This document shows positions 35,101-46,546 of a DNA stretch of 64,000 bases, piece by piece (the first letter of the stretch is position 1; every line of letters starts with the position of its first letter). The stretch comes from Liolophura sinensis (taxonomy: Eukaryota; Mollusca; Polyplacophora; Chitonida; Chitonidae), in the NCBI RefSeq assembly GCF_032854445.1, contig NC_088303.1, forward strand, positions 7,449,501 to 7,513,500, read 5' to 3'. A program made the translations under genes and the position numbers. The notes below the pieces were generated by a model. That model was not told the DNA's origin, did no database searches, and worked only from the letters and a program-made list of their open reading frames with translations.

Positions 35101-35706
35101 TGGCCTGTTCTTCAACTCCTGTTTTCTAAAACTTTTAATGGATGACATGATCAGCATTGACCTGTGGAGTTCGACCATTTCATGAATCTCATTATAAAGT
35201 AGTTGATCGTAGTCAAGTGGTTAACGCGTATGTCTTTCAATCGCTGGGACACAAAAAGTGTGGATACAATGTTGGTCTTGAATATAGTATAGGGGAGTTT
35301 TGAGTTAGAACTCTCTTGTCATCAAAGGTAAAAACAGAAGTACTGTGTCATTTGACTGGTTCACTCCCCCTGACGTCAAATGGCGCTAATCGCTTCAAAG
35401 TACACAGAATATGTCAGGGAGCTAGACTAACTCTGTCATGTGAATGGTTAATAATGTTAGGCAACTTTTGTTGACATTAATTTACTAATCACATGTCTCG
35501 CCCATTTCCAGAGGAACAAATGATACCTCTCTCTCCTTAGGAACTCCTCAAGTTTACAAACATTCAGATTTTCTGTCTTCTCTCTCATTCCTGCACTGTA
35601 AATTACTTTTTACAACACCCATTCCAAACGCTCATATTATAATCTAGTGAATGTGATCAAAAAGGGTTACCCAACATTTCTGACAGGTCACATGATACAG
35701 TTTTAC

Positions 35707-35822
35707 CTTCATCGATAAGCGAGTATAAACTCGAAACCTCCCTATTGGTAGATTCTCCGTCCCCACTGTTGGCGGGACATCAGGGATAATAAAGGGTCGA
35801 CAGAACTCGTTTTCCAGGCAGC
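35707..35822 (-). CDS. Candidate internal coding exon
   Basis: On the minus strand an acceptor-like GAAAAGTTGCATAG is followed by an open stretch (CLENEFCRPFIIPDVPPTVG, then FRVYTRLSMK) ending in AAG and the donor GTAAAA at 35706. It is 116 bp and would end in phase 0. The composition looks protein-like, but no family is recognised. Confidence 0.25.
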
Positions 35823-35959
35823 CTATGCAACTTTTCATAGAACAATGGACGCAGTCAAGAAACATCAGTCTGATAACGAGTCCGAACAATATCTGTAACC
35901 AAAGGCAAACACAGGCACATCTTTGTAATTATACATATCGATCTTTGCAGTTTCCACTT

Positions 35960-36024
35960 ATCGGCGATCTCTACGATATGGATGAGGTATCGTAGATGTG
36001 GCGTTAAGGTATTATCATTCATTC
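35960..36024 (+). repeat. LINE tail fragment
   Basis: CGTAGATGTGGCGTTAAGG followed by TATTATCATTCATTC is the last 60 bp of the LINE family. Confidence 0.6.
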
Positions 36025-36804
36025 TATGTAAATGACTACAGTACAAACCATATGTACTGTACTGAGTACTGTACCAGAGTTTATCGGGGCTACAGAGACT
36101 ATAGTGAACAGACTGTAGTGAACAGACTACAAATGTTCTTCCCCATCACACCTCCCCCTCCAACAGACATAAAATGTCCATGCTTAGCCACTGAAGGAAG
36201 CAGGTTAGCTCACCTAATTAATGAGGAAGTTAATTAGTTGCAAAAGAAACCTACTGCTGACATTCAGAATAAGACTAGAGAAGTACAGTTTGCAACTATT
36301 TATAGTTAATAGGCGTTTCTTGCCCATTGCTTAATATGCAAACTTAATACCAACATGTGCATGCAAGCTATACAGACATCAGAGAATCCAGGCAGATGAA
36401 GACGGTCAATAAAATTACGACTTATTTACTTGACTCTCTTCCATGTATTATCTGGCATGAGCTGATAGCTGAATAAATAACTCAATCCGATCGGTGAATT
36501 GGGAGTAAGGTCATTTCTTTGTTTTTTTATTTACTTATTACTTATTTACCTTTATTTATATGCCTTGTTCCCGTATATTAAGTAGTACACGAACAAGGAC
36601 ACTGGTTCAAGCCTAACACTTGTTTGTATATATTAAGGATTGTTCGCATTTCAGCAGTAATTGATTATGCAAAATGTTCATTTGCACTTGATGTCATGCA
36701 TTATGTAATACCATGTCAGGCATTCCCGCGGGCTTTGCCTGATTTACCATGGTATAAGCCTAGTTTCCCATACCCATAAACTAAGCGCCTTCATGTAATA
36801 TAGA

Positions 36805-37124
36805 ATGAGTGAGTGAGTGGTCGGGGTTTAACCTCATACTTATCAACTTTTCAGTCATATGACGACGAAAGAGTCCTTAGGGTGCATGTAATGCACCTCC
36901 TTGTTGCAGGGCGGATTTGCACTGTTCTTTTACCCCGTGCTGCTTCACTGGGACGACTTACCGAAGGCAAGTCAGCCGCCCAACCCCAGCCATTATACTG
37001 ATACGGGTCAACAAGTCGCTGCACAATCCCCCTTAGTGCTGAGCGCCAAGCAAGAAAGTTACAACTTCCTCTTTTAAGGTCTCAGGTGTGACCCAGCCTA
37101 GGATTGATCCTGGCCCGAAGCGGC
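36805..37124 (-). mobile_element. SINE-E, 5'-shortened, with TSD
   Basis: It matches the copies at 18629-18987 and 47952-48294: GAGTGAGTGAGTGGTCGGGG, then TATGACGACGAAAGAGTCCT, GACTTACCGAAGGCAAGTCA, AAAGTTACAACTTCCTCTTT and AGGATTGATCCTGG. CATGTAATA occurs on both sides (36792-36800 and 37125-37133). It is more diverged from the other two copies than they are from each other. Confidence 0.85.
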
Positions 37125-37133
37125 CATGTAATA

Positions 37134-39102
37134 CAATCACAAACAAAATTACCCCCTCCCCCCCCCCTCCCCTTGATAAACGACAAATATATGATGTAAC
37201 GCGAGGTTTTTTTGTGAGAAATGAAATCACGAGAATGGTGACTTTGCTTTTGAAGTCCACGTATGCAGAAACCATCCACCGAGAGTTACAGAAATGTCGA
37301 GATTTTGTCAGCTTTATAGAATAGACATATTTGACGGAGTTGGCCGAAGCTGTCTGTTGCACATGCATTTCACTTGGGGATTTTCAAATTTCCAGATCGG
37401 TCGGCATAATTGAAATCTGTCTAGAAGATAAATTTTCAGATAGCTTATGCCGATTTAACTTTGAAACTTGCCCTTAGCCATTTTCGGAAGTCCTAGGCTG
37501 CCAAACAAAAGTGTGATACATTTAAATGGGACAGTGATTTTAAAGGTTATTCGGCATATGACCCCAATGAAATACTTTTGATGTGAACCTATCGCACATT
37601 TAATCAAACAAAGTCAGGTTTGGAACATAGCCGTCATATATAAACGATTCTCCATTCTGGCCACATGGTGGGGTCTTTTCCCATCTCTGTTAATATTAGT
37701 GTCTGGCAGAAAGATCAACGTTTTCACCAGCCAACCACAAACCTCAAACTACGTTCTCACATTTTAGGCTATTACGACAACATCCTACTCCAATATCATT
37801 CTCTGTTCTAGAAATTGGTTTGCAGTGCCATCATGACTGTCATGCAGTCTGCACTGATGTCTCCAGATATATTTCATACACGTAAATATTACCTATCTGA
37901 TGTATGAATTTTGTCAAAATATCAAATTATTGCAGTGTATTTAGATAAAAATACACGTGGATCAAACAACATGCTCTATCTGAAATGCAATAAACATTTA
38001 AAAGCTACTAGTACTTCATCACAAATACGTTAACATGTTTATTTTCAGAGCAGAGTAAAGAAAGCTATACCGATGAATGTCACTCACCGATGAAATTTAC
38101 TCTTTAGACCTTCACACACGTAAAACAAAAACATGCCAAACCCATACTACACACTAATAATAATTGTTTCGTTTTTAAATACATTTCACTTAGTAACTAC
38201 AATGAATTACAGTGTGATTACAATGAACCGATCTCAACCTTGACTGTTTGCCAAACTATTACAATAGACCATGTTGTACAGGTTAGGAATTGTACTCACT
38301 GGTTGCTTATATACACATACATATATACTCTGTTTAAACGTTCAGCTCATTCTCTCTCGAATGCTATTTACAGAGTCTCGCACAGTTAAACTTAAATATT
38401 CCCAAATGACCCAATTTACTTTGTTTTGTTTGAAATACATTGAGCTGTTTCTGTTGACCTCTGGCCCTAGCAATAAGCGGCCAAAGAATATGTCAGTTGG
38501 TTTTCATAGGGTTGGATAGAGAGGTTTAAGAGCTGTCAACATTCAGGCAATGTACTCTACGCAAAATCTTAAGACTTTATTTCGAGTTACATAACGTAGG
38601 ATGAATTTCGCAAGATGAATTTGTTTACATTTCCGATATTGTAAAAATATACCTTTCCAAAGAAGAGTGTTGCGTGTCTTTGAATAATCCACGCTGGAAA
38701 AAATATATGTATATGCTGAATTGAATCTGAAAAACATTCAGTTCTGGTTTATGGGTTTATGTGCAGCCATAAGCTTCTTTCGTTACCACTTAATGCCCGT
38801 AACTTTCATTATCTTGAAAACACATGTAAATCATATCCCAGGTCATAACCCAAATGTTACTTCATTCCACAATAATAGGTACACATTGAACCTAGCAATC
38901 GCCAGCCAGTAAACTTACTTTTCTACACGCTTTGGTGCACTCTGTTCTTGGCTTTTCTGGATAGTATCCCATAAATATCCTGCAAAATATCGTATTGCAA
39001 CAAATGGCACATGCTATTGCCTATTCTCGTTGGCTTTTGTCTCATTTGCTTTTAATACCTGTGGTCATGTCAAGAGGATACATTTATGTCAGCCTAGTAT
39101 GT
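37134..39102. other. Unassigned sequence with a C-rich tract
   Basis: Apart from a C-rich run at about 37143-37172 I see nothing recognisable. The region lies just downstream of the 3' end of the GPCR gene. Confidence 0.4.
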
Positions 39103-39205
39103 ATTTGTTTATTTATTTGACTGGCGTTTCGCACCGTGTCCAGAATATTTCACTTATACTACGGGGGCCAGCATTATGGTGGGAGGAAACCGGTGGGAGG
39201 AAATT
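39103..39205 (-). repeat. SINE-A 3' fragment
   Basis: Plus-strand TTTATTTATTTGACTGGCGT, CAGAATATTTCACTTATACT and CCAGCATTATGGTGGGAGGA match SINE-A. It lies about 80 bp from a TA microsatellite and 280 bp downstream of the GPCR stop. Confidence 0.75.
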
Positions 39206-39280
39206 ACATTCCGTAATTCCTGTAACATTAGGTACTGACTTACGCACCCAGAATATACTGAACTACGCACACACATACAC

Positions 39281-39283
<3 letters not shown>

Positions 39284-39318
<35 letters not shown>
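39284..39318. repeat. (TA)n microsatellite
   Basis: About 17 uninterrupted TA units, just after a SINE-A fragment. Confidence 0.95.
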
Positions 39319-39321
<3 letters not shown>

Positions 39322-39347
39322 GATATAGATATATATTAAAAGAAATA

Positions 39348-39353
39348 TTTATT
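39348..39353 (-). promoter_or_regulatory. Possible polyadenylation signal of the GPCR gene
   Basis: AATAAA on the minus strand, about 130 bases after the stop codon at 39482-39484. The position suits a short 3' UTR; use of this site is inference. Confidence 0.35.
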
Positions 39354-39481
39354 CAAAAAGGAAATTCTACACGTAAATCTTCGAATATAGTTATATCAAA
39401 TACTGCCTATGCTTTATAGATAGAAATAAATCACAGCCACTGGGATGTTTTGTATTTTAAAAAAGTGTTAGGCCACTGTTT

Positions 39482-42400
39482 TTATATTTGTATTTGTTTT
39501 TCTGAACAGGTATTTGAGTCTTTGCACAGATCTACATCGATCTCAAAGCCTGCCCTGGTTGGCCTTAGGAATACCATAAGAGAAGCAAGCTTTCCCGAGT
39601 AGCATTCCCTGTCAGCCCTCAGCGAAGTCCGCGCTCTGGGCTTAAGCCACTCAAATGTCCCTTTCTTCTTTCTCGTACAAGTGTCAGATCTTGTCGGAAG
39701 GGCAGGTGGATCCATATCTAAGCACTTTTCCTCCCTGTTGATCATTACTACCTTACAACTATTTGCTCTTCTCTGCCCAGGGATATCGTTAAAATGAGCC
39801 GGTATTTTACGTGATGGTGTCCTGGGCAACTGTCCCTTACCTCTGCTCTGAGCCAAGCTGTCATCGTCCAGAAAGTAGTCCCTTCCGACACAACACTGAT
39901 ATTTACAACACATTCGCTTGAGTTCCATGCGAAATTTTCTGGAGACAAAATTATAGAGTATGGGATTCAACGCGTGGTTTAAGTAGAAGGCAACGCGCGC
40001 AAAGTACAGTATTCCCAGGTAGGCTTCCAGACCAAGTTGTGAGAGAACTTCTCGTGATTCAAAGATAAGCCACAGACTAATGACACGGTACGGTAAGTGG
40101 CTGGCGAAGAAAATCAGCACAATCAGGACGACAGTATTTAATCCCTGACGTCTTTGCTTCATCTTTAATTGGTAACTCTCGTCCATCATGTTACAAGTGT
40201 TTAACTGGCTGTTTGGTACAAGTACTTTACCCACCATACAGTACAAAGCAATGAGGATGGTTAAAGGTAAAACGAAAAACACAATAGGTACGGCAACAAG
40301 GTAGGCTTGTTGCCATGGGTACCGTATTGGGTGGCGACAAACGTTAATAGGCGTCCCATCAACCCAGAGGGACTTCCGGAAAACTGGAAAGAACACGAAT
40401 GGTAAAGAGATTAAGGCACATAGTGTCCAGATGATGCTGATTGGCTTGACAACTCTACACACAGCGTCGCTACTTCTCCGTAAAGGTTGGCAAATCGCCT
40501 TGTGTCTTTCCACACAGATAAACAGAATGGTAAATACCGACGCCCCTGCCACAGCGTTCTCCAGAAAGGGCACAAGTTTGCCTAACAATGAACAAGAAAC
40601 AAACGGCGATATAGATCCATACCATCCATACATTGTATGAAAATAATATTAAACACATGTTGTGGTTTCCCCTTTGCAGACATGCTTTAGTCTTTAAGAA
40701 GGGTCGTCTAATTGCAGGATTGCTTTCAGATAAAGTTTTCAGATTATTTTTCTGGGATTAGTTTCAGATAATGGTTGCTTTATCATAAGAAAAAGAATTC
40801 AGATATCTCATCGTAATAAGAACTTTGAGATAATCTTTGTCTCATTGTGTCTCATTGTGTCTTATTACTTTTAGTTAACTGCTGTATCTTTGTGGTATCA
40901 TTCTCAGATATTCGTTGTTTCATTATAGATGATGGTTTATTTATTTATTCCTTCGACTGACGTTTAACACCATGCATCCTCCAGAATTTTTCATTTCCAT
41001 CATATCGGTCAGTTTTATGAGTGGAGGAAACCGTGGTAAACCATCCATTTCTGTCATATGTGACGAACAGATGTGTACAAAACAAGTGGTATTCAAAGCA
41101 CGTTAGGCTGGTCAAACTGCCCCATGAGCGTCGTCAGCCGTTTACTATCTCCGATTCATCACGGATAGTAAGTGCGGGGAATCTTTAATTTAGCTGTCCC
41201 AGGCCGAGCATCGTTCCAGGTATTGATTTCAGATAATCGATGTCTCATTAAAGGGAGTACTTTTAGATAAAAGTTGTCTTAGTTAAGAGACTACTATCTG
41301 ACAATGGTTGTACCATTAATCATTACTTTTAGAGAAGTGCTGTATCACTGTAGTAATTACTCTTAGATAGCATTTTCACACTAAAAGTAAACTTTCGTTT
41401 ACATTTCTGTAAGAAGATGGAAAGACATTTCTGTAAGAAGGTGGAAACGCGACCTGGTGTTTATTCATTTAAAAGTATGTTTAGTAACTAAGGACATGTG
41501 TTTATAATAGTAAATGTTTAGAATGTTCAAATGTAATGTGGTGGATATACTCAATAAACACAGTCCAGTAAACATGACTTTGCATTACTTTGTGTTAATA
41601 TTAGGTGTAAAAACGCAATAAACATATAAAAATGTTTACTGTAGTAAACAGGTAACAAGTTTACATAATACATTTCTCATATGTATTATGTAAACATATC
41701 ACATGTTTTATGTTAAACACTTTCACAATTTGATACTTTTTAATACTTAATATTAACACTCATATTTACAGCATATGTTTACTGATGAAAATATCCGCCA
41801 CATTACATTTAAACATGTTACTATAATAAATATATCTTCTTAGTTACTGAACATAATTTTTATGAAAACGCAATAGGACGCGTTTTCAAATTGTACCAGA
41901 AAAGTTTTTTAAAAACGAAACACTTGTATTTAGTGTATATATAACTGATTTCACATTGTAACGGCCATTACCAGATAATCGTCGTCTCCCTACAAAGTTG
42001 TTTTAGGTAACAGTTTTCTGCCCACAGACAGTAGTTGTATAGTTAAAAGCGTTAGTTTCACATAATGGACTTTCAGATAATCGTTGTCTCACACACAAAA
42101 TGTGAATCTGCTTGGAACAAAACATAACCTAGTATAGCAAAACACTACACAATTCTTGATGTCCTGCCTCAAAATAGGTACTTTCAAAACCCCTAACAAG
42201 TGTTTTAAGTGCACAAGCCAAAACTGTGTGTAGCTGTGTCTAACAGTTTTGTAATAGATAGCGTTCAAGTAAAACAAAATTTTAACTCCTGAAATTTTGT
42301 AACGGTATGAATTTCCTGAAGCAAACTTAACGAGGATGGCAAAATATGGGTACCGGTTCAGTATAAGATAAATGTAAGCTCACAAAGTTATACATGGTTT

Positions 42401-42852
42401 AAGAATGAAAACGTGTATGGCGTGTTTTACAAGACAGAAGCAATCACTGTTTTCGCGCTCGGGTACACAGCCATTACGAAACTACGATAACAAACGAAAA
42501 AAGTGGACAACTACTTACATACGGCTTCGCCGAAATACCAGACATCTTGAGCGTATACATCCACCCAAGCCGTCGGCATACAGAAGATGATAACCAGTAA
42601 ATCTGCCACACACAAGCTAATCACAAAGTAGTTTACCGAAGTTCGCAGTGTTTTCCCGCAAAGAATTACACAAGTTACCAGCAAGTTTCCGGCAACTCCG
42701 AAAACGAAGATGAGAGCAAAGAGCACGGATAGTAGAACAACCAGGTACAATGGAGGCTCTGGAACCTCCGTGTTGTTGTCCCACAAGCTACCGTTCTCCA
42801 ACAGGTCAGTTTGATTACAAATTTCTGGATATTGCGTGCTTCCATATGGCAT
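39482..42852 (-). CDS. Class A neuropeptide-type GPCR, two coding exons
   Basis: Exons 42852-42519 and 40581-39482 join to about 477 residues. The donor is T then GTAAGT and the acceptor is TTGTTAG then GC. The phase-1 junction falls in the Cys112 codon. ATG at 42850-42852 has A at -3; the frame runs further upstream but without an ATG. Visible parts are N-glycosylation sites at N13, N20 and N26; seven membrane segments (about 36-61, 74-96, 111-135, 157-175, 203-227, 260-283, 298-321); Cys112 and Cys193 for the usual disulfide; Asp84 in helix 2; and NPILY at 317-321. A Cys-rich segment (CCKYQCC) and a long basic tail follow. ERH replaces DRY, and helix 6 reads FASHLP where CWxP is usual. The style resembles growth hormone secretagogue/TRH-receptor-like neuropeptide receptors. 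The ligand cannot be told. Confidence 0.88.
40932..41220 (-). repeat. Old SINE-like insert in GPCR intron
   Basis: The plus strand starts TTTATTTATTTATTCCTTCG, then GACGTTTAACACCATGC, TCAGTTTTATGAGTGGAGGA and AACCGTGGTAAACCATCC. This is related to the SINE-A 3' half and to 63190-63300. It is heavily diverged and its right end is uncertain. Confidence 0.45.
41444..41887. mobile_element. 444-bp palindromic element in GPCR intron
   Basis: The centre is a perfect 15-bp inverted repeat (41659-41673 and 41681-41695) with a 7-nt loop. Similarity continues outward for about 200 bp per arm. CAAATGTAATGTGGTGGATA (from 41529) pairs with the complement of about 41790-41815, TTTAGTAACTAAGGACATG pairs with the complement of the region around 41840-41855, and GAAACGCG (41444-41451) pairs with CGCGTTTTC (41879-41887). 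No protein is encoded. A foldback or MITE-like element is likely. Confidence 0.65.
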
Positions 42853-43345
42853 AGTTTGTACACATGTCACGATCCACGCGGATACCTCAACCTCCAATCT
42901 TAGCCCGTCGATCTCTCCGAACCTATGCACGAGCGCCTGCGACTTACTTGCCAGAGAGGCTTTTACCCTGTTATGAGTTGTAACGAGCGAGTAGCAGAGA
43001 GAACTCTGTCCAGAATTCAACTACTACCGGAGGAAGGCATATCTAGTGGAGAAAATAGATCCGATCAATAAATAAGAGGGATGTGGTATCCTTCTTGTAG
43101 GTTTAGATTTATGCACGGTCGCCGTGTCTGCGAATGGAAATGCGTGAGGCAACAGAGGCTGTGCGGAAACATACTGGTATTGGCCAGATGTTAAAGTTAA
43201 ACCATAAAATAGCTCTTTATTTGATATGATTAGAGTCTACATCAACTAAAGCAGGCGCAACTAAATGACCCTTCTGAAACTATTTGACCGCCACAGTCTA
43301 GGGCGTGCACTACTGCCATGGTTCGGATTGCGTCTTTATCACGAC

Positions 43346-43916
43346 AAATTATCGCTGTGGCTACAGTGACAGTACAACCTGAGGACACATTGTCGCAATG
43401 GCTACGGTGACAGTACAACCTCAGGATACATTGTCGCTGTGGTTACGGTGACAGTACAACCTCAGGACACATTGTCGCTGTGGTTACGGTGACAGTACAA
43501 CCTCAGGATACATTGTCGCTGTGGTTACGGTGACAGTACAACCTCAGGATACATTGTCGCTGTGGTTACGGTGACAGTACAACCTCAGGATACATTGTCG
43601 CTGTGGTTACGGTGACAGTACAACTTCAGGATACATTGTCGCTGTGGTTAGTGACAGTACAACCTCAGGATACATTGTCGCTGTGGTTACAGTGACAGTA
43701 CAACCTCAGGATACATTGTCGCTGTGGTTACAGTGACAGTACAACCTCAGGATACACTGTCGCTGTGGTTACGGTGACAGTACAACCTCAGGATACATTG
43801 TCGCTGTGGTTACAGTGACAGTACAACTTCAGGATACATTGCCAATGTGACTATGGTGACACTACAACCTCGGGACATAGTATCAACGTGGCTACGGTGA
43901 CACTACACCTCAGGAT
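43346..43916. repeat. 41-bp minisatellite, about 14 copies
   Basis: Units read CATTGTCGCTGTGGTTACGG then TGACAGTACAACCTCAGGAT and A. The central units are nearly identical and the outer ones more diverged; one unit lacks 3 bases near 43649. It starts about 500 bp upstream of the GPCR start codon. The unit length is not a multiple of three. Confidence 0.95.
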
Positions 43917-44069
43917 CAGACCAACAGTATTTACAACAACGATATACAGTTTTTCTTCTCAAGTAAGAAAAAACGCAATGACATAATTTATTCTGAAATG
44001 TTGTGTTATCGTTTTGGTGCTAGAGACTGTATAACATAAACAGTCAGAAAAAAGTTAGCGTTCTATATC

Positions 44070-44351
44070 GTCAACAAGTGGGAGCCGCGTCGTTCATGCC
44101 GAGTGGTACAGCATCAGGAAAGGAGAGCCGCGTGGTTCATACCGCGTGGTACAGCGTCAACAAGTGGGAGCCGCGTGGTTCATGCTGAGTGGTACAGCGC
44201 CAAGAAGGTAGAGCCGTGTGGTTCATACCCGATGGTACAGCGTCAACAAGCGGGAGCCGCGTGGTTTATGTCGAGTGGTACAGCATCCAGCAAGGGAGAA
44301 CTGCGTGGTTAATACCGAGTGGTACAGCGTCAACAAGTGGAGGCCGTGTGG
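44070..44351. repeat. 43-bp minisatellite with 86-bp dimer pattern
   Basis: About 6.5 units end in GTGGTACAGC. Odd units begin GTCAACAAGTGGGAGCC and are almost identical. Even units begin ATCAGGAAAGGAGAGCC or similar and are more variable. The alternation shows that amplification proceeded by an 86-bp pair. Three open frames across it are by-products of the repeat. Confidence 0.9.
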
Positions 44352-44847
44352 ACTGGAGCTGCTCCTTCCCAACATCTCGCAATGTTTTAACTGGAAATTT
44401 ACAAATTTTAGTGGAACCTAAATTCTATCATTTCCAATTTCAATGAAGATAAAAAAACAGTAAACACTATTTATCGATATCACTAGTTTTCGCCCCTCGT
44501 ACGTTTTTAACTGGGACCAAGCAGAACACTCAGTGGGTCGCCCTGTCTATTAGTCTGTTGGTCGATCGGTGAATCTTGTGAGATTCTATCTGGTAGTCAA
44601 ATGGCTCATTCCAAGGATCATTAGTGCAAGACGACATGAAATCTGAAACGTGAAATATCGTGGCTGTTGCTAATGTGTGTCATGGAATCGTTTGCCTCTT
44701 TCTTTTAAATTTGATAAATGTAATTCTTTTAGACATTGTGACAAACAACAATAACAGAGCAGACTGCTGGATTGAAAAGAAAATTGGACCCTGTAGAATC
44801 CGGCTTGAGGAAAGCATGTTTGGGGTTTAATATCATTCGCTGGAGGA

Positions 44848-44933
44848 ATGTATGTATGTATGTATGCTTGGAGTTTTACGTCATACTTAGCAATTTTTCA
44901 GTCATATGATAACGAAGAGTAATTAAAGCGTGT

Positions 44934-44983
<50 letters not shown>

Positions 44984-45186
44984 TGTCTTCTTGTGGCAGG
45001 GCAAGTCCACACTGCCAAAGTGCCGCCCCCACGGAAGAATCATGCCGGGGACATCCGATATAACACTCCGCCTAGTCATATTACACTGACACCGGGCCTA
45101 CCAGTCCTGTTTTCTTGCTTTCACCTCTCTGTACTGAGCGCCACGCTAGGCGGCAAAAAATGCCATTTTCTTAGCTTTTGGTCTTG
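44848..45186 (-). repeat. SINE-B/C type copy interrupted by (TA)n
   Basis: The plus strand reads TATGTATGTATGCTTGGAGT, TTTTACGTCATACTTAGCAA and TTTTTCAGTCATATG (the tail), then a TA tract. It resumes with GACACCGGGCCTACCAGTCC, CTGTACTGAGCGCCACGCTA and AAAATGCCATTTTCTTAGCT, as in 10660-10745. The head is missing. Confidence 0.75.
44938..44982. repeat. (TA)n microsatellite inside a SINE
   Basis: About 22 TA units, located inside the SINE copy at 44848-45186 near its 3' region. Confidence 0.95.
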
Positions 45187-45189
45187 AGA

Positions 45190-46546
45190 GATGGTGCTAT
45201 GGAATAGGTACAATGGCTAAGTAGAAATAGCGTTAAAATGAGCTCAGCGCCCTCGTGATAACCTCTACATGCGTCCGTCTGTGGCATCCCCACACATGCC
45301 CACCCAGTAATTTACATGAAGGCATATACTCCGCCTTGTAGGTTACGTCTGGCACAATCATACCAGTCAAGGATGCCTAATCTGTAATGCACGAGAAGAG
45401 TGGTTAAAACAGGTTACTATGCACGTCTGTCTTTATTTCTCACGTATTGATACTTTCATTTCTGGTTTACCTTGGATCTCTATTACTAAACAGGTGTTCG
45501 CAGCAGCACAGACTGATTAACGCAGTATTCTTTAATGCCTAACACATTTCATCAAACCAAACAGGTGTAAATCAGCCGTGATGTGCTCTTTAAATGTACC
45601 TCAAAAACAAAGCAAAAAATGGCTGTACGTGTGGTAAGACAAAAATGTACAAAACAAAGCAAAACTACCAACAAACTCTAAGTCGCCATAGTAACCGGAA
45701 TAACACATCACAAACACGTCCGCCTCTTATTTTTAGGCAGGTTTTAAAATTTGTAGTCTTTATTAACTGGTTATTATACTGGATGCTCTTTTTATATTTT
45801 CCTCACGGTATCAGGTATAATGAATTATTATTTATGAAATAAGAAACACGTGAAATAAAGGTTAGAGTTATTTGTAATCGCTTGAAGGCACCTGCCGTTG
45901 AGTGAACGTTGAATCTGGGAAGGGATCCGTTGTAAAGCCTAAACGACAAGAACATCTTCATATCGTACACTGTACACGTATTCTCAACTAAGTATGTATA
46001 CATCACTCCGGTTTTACGATGTATTTATGTCATTAGGCGAATCAGTAATAAGATAGTAAAGTGTTATATAGACAGTTACCCGATGATTCGAATTTATCAT
46101 GGACTCTACTAAGAAAATGTAACAGCTATCGAGGTATAACTTGCCCGGTGTTCTGGTGGTGGACAGCTTCGATGGATTTCCCACACGGTTTTGGTGGTAG
46201 GCATTTTCATGGTATGAATCGAAGATTGATTACTTTCAATGCATAGGTCAGGAATCCATATAAATGTGATTTAAGATGATGTAGGACGGGATACATGTGT
46301 GGTAATGGAAGAACGATAGGCAGTTTATTTGATTGGATAAGCTGTCTGCGTAGTCCGGAACTGATTAGTCAGACGCAAGATCGTGCTGCTCAAATGTCAT
46401 ATCATTGACATTATGACGTAATTCGTCATTCGTGAAATGGGTGATTAAGGTTCACCTTTAACATGGTAGTATTGCCGTCACAACGAAAACACAAGGATAA
46501 ATCGTATCTTAAGCACGACAATAACATGTCAATGTACACGAAAAGC
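45190..46546. other. Unassigned sequence
   Basis: I recognise no gene or repeat in this 1.4 kb. Confidence 0.4.

Larger units (their letters stand above)
40727..42090. repeat. Decayed short tandem motif in GPCR intron
   Basis: A loose motif (CAGATAATCGTTGTCTCATT and variants) recurs every 28-40 bp at about 40727-40925. It recurs again at about 41225-41380 and at 41970-42090. The gaps hold an old SINE-like insert (about 40932-41220) and the palindrome at 41444-41887. It looks like an ancient array broken by insertions. Confidence 0.5.

Noticed and set aside
36037-36061. Small inverted repeat TACAGTAC/GTACTGTA
   Set aside because: An 8-bp stem in AT-rich sequence is expected by chance and has no further context.
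40582-40633. Start of the second GPCR exon frame read as an independent N terminus
   Set aside because: These codons lie before the splice acceptor at 40582-40583. Joining to exon 1 restores the Cys-Lys-Leu order expected in helix 3.
42853-43020. N-terminal extension of the GPCR to about 533 residues
   Set aside because: The frame is open to 43020 but begins with TTG directly after a TAG stop. The first ATG is at 42852, so the extra 56 codons are treated as 5' UTR unless an upstream exon is shown.
43346-43916. CRISPR-like array
   Set aside because: The units are directly adjacent with no unique spacers, and the genome is eukaryotic. It is a minisatellite.
44103-44446. Three overlapping open frames of 67-85 codons
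   Set aside because: They run through the 43-bp minisatellite in different frames and have no independent support.
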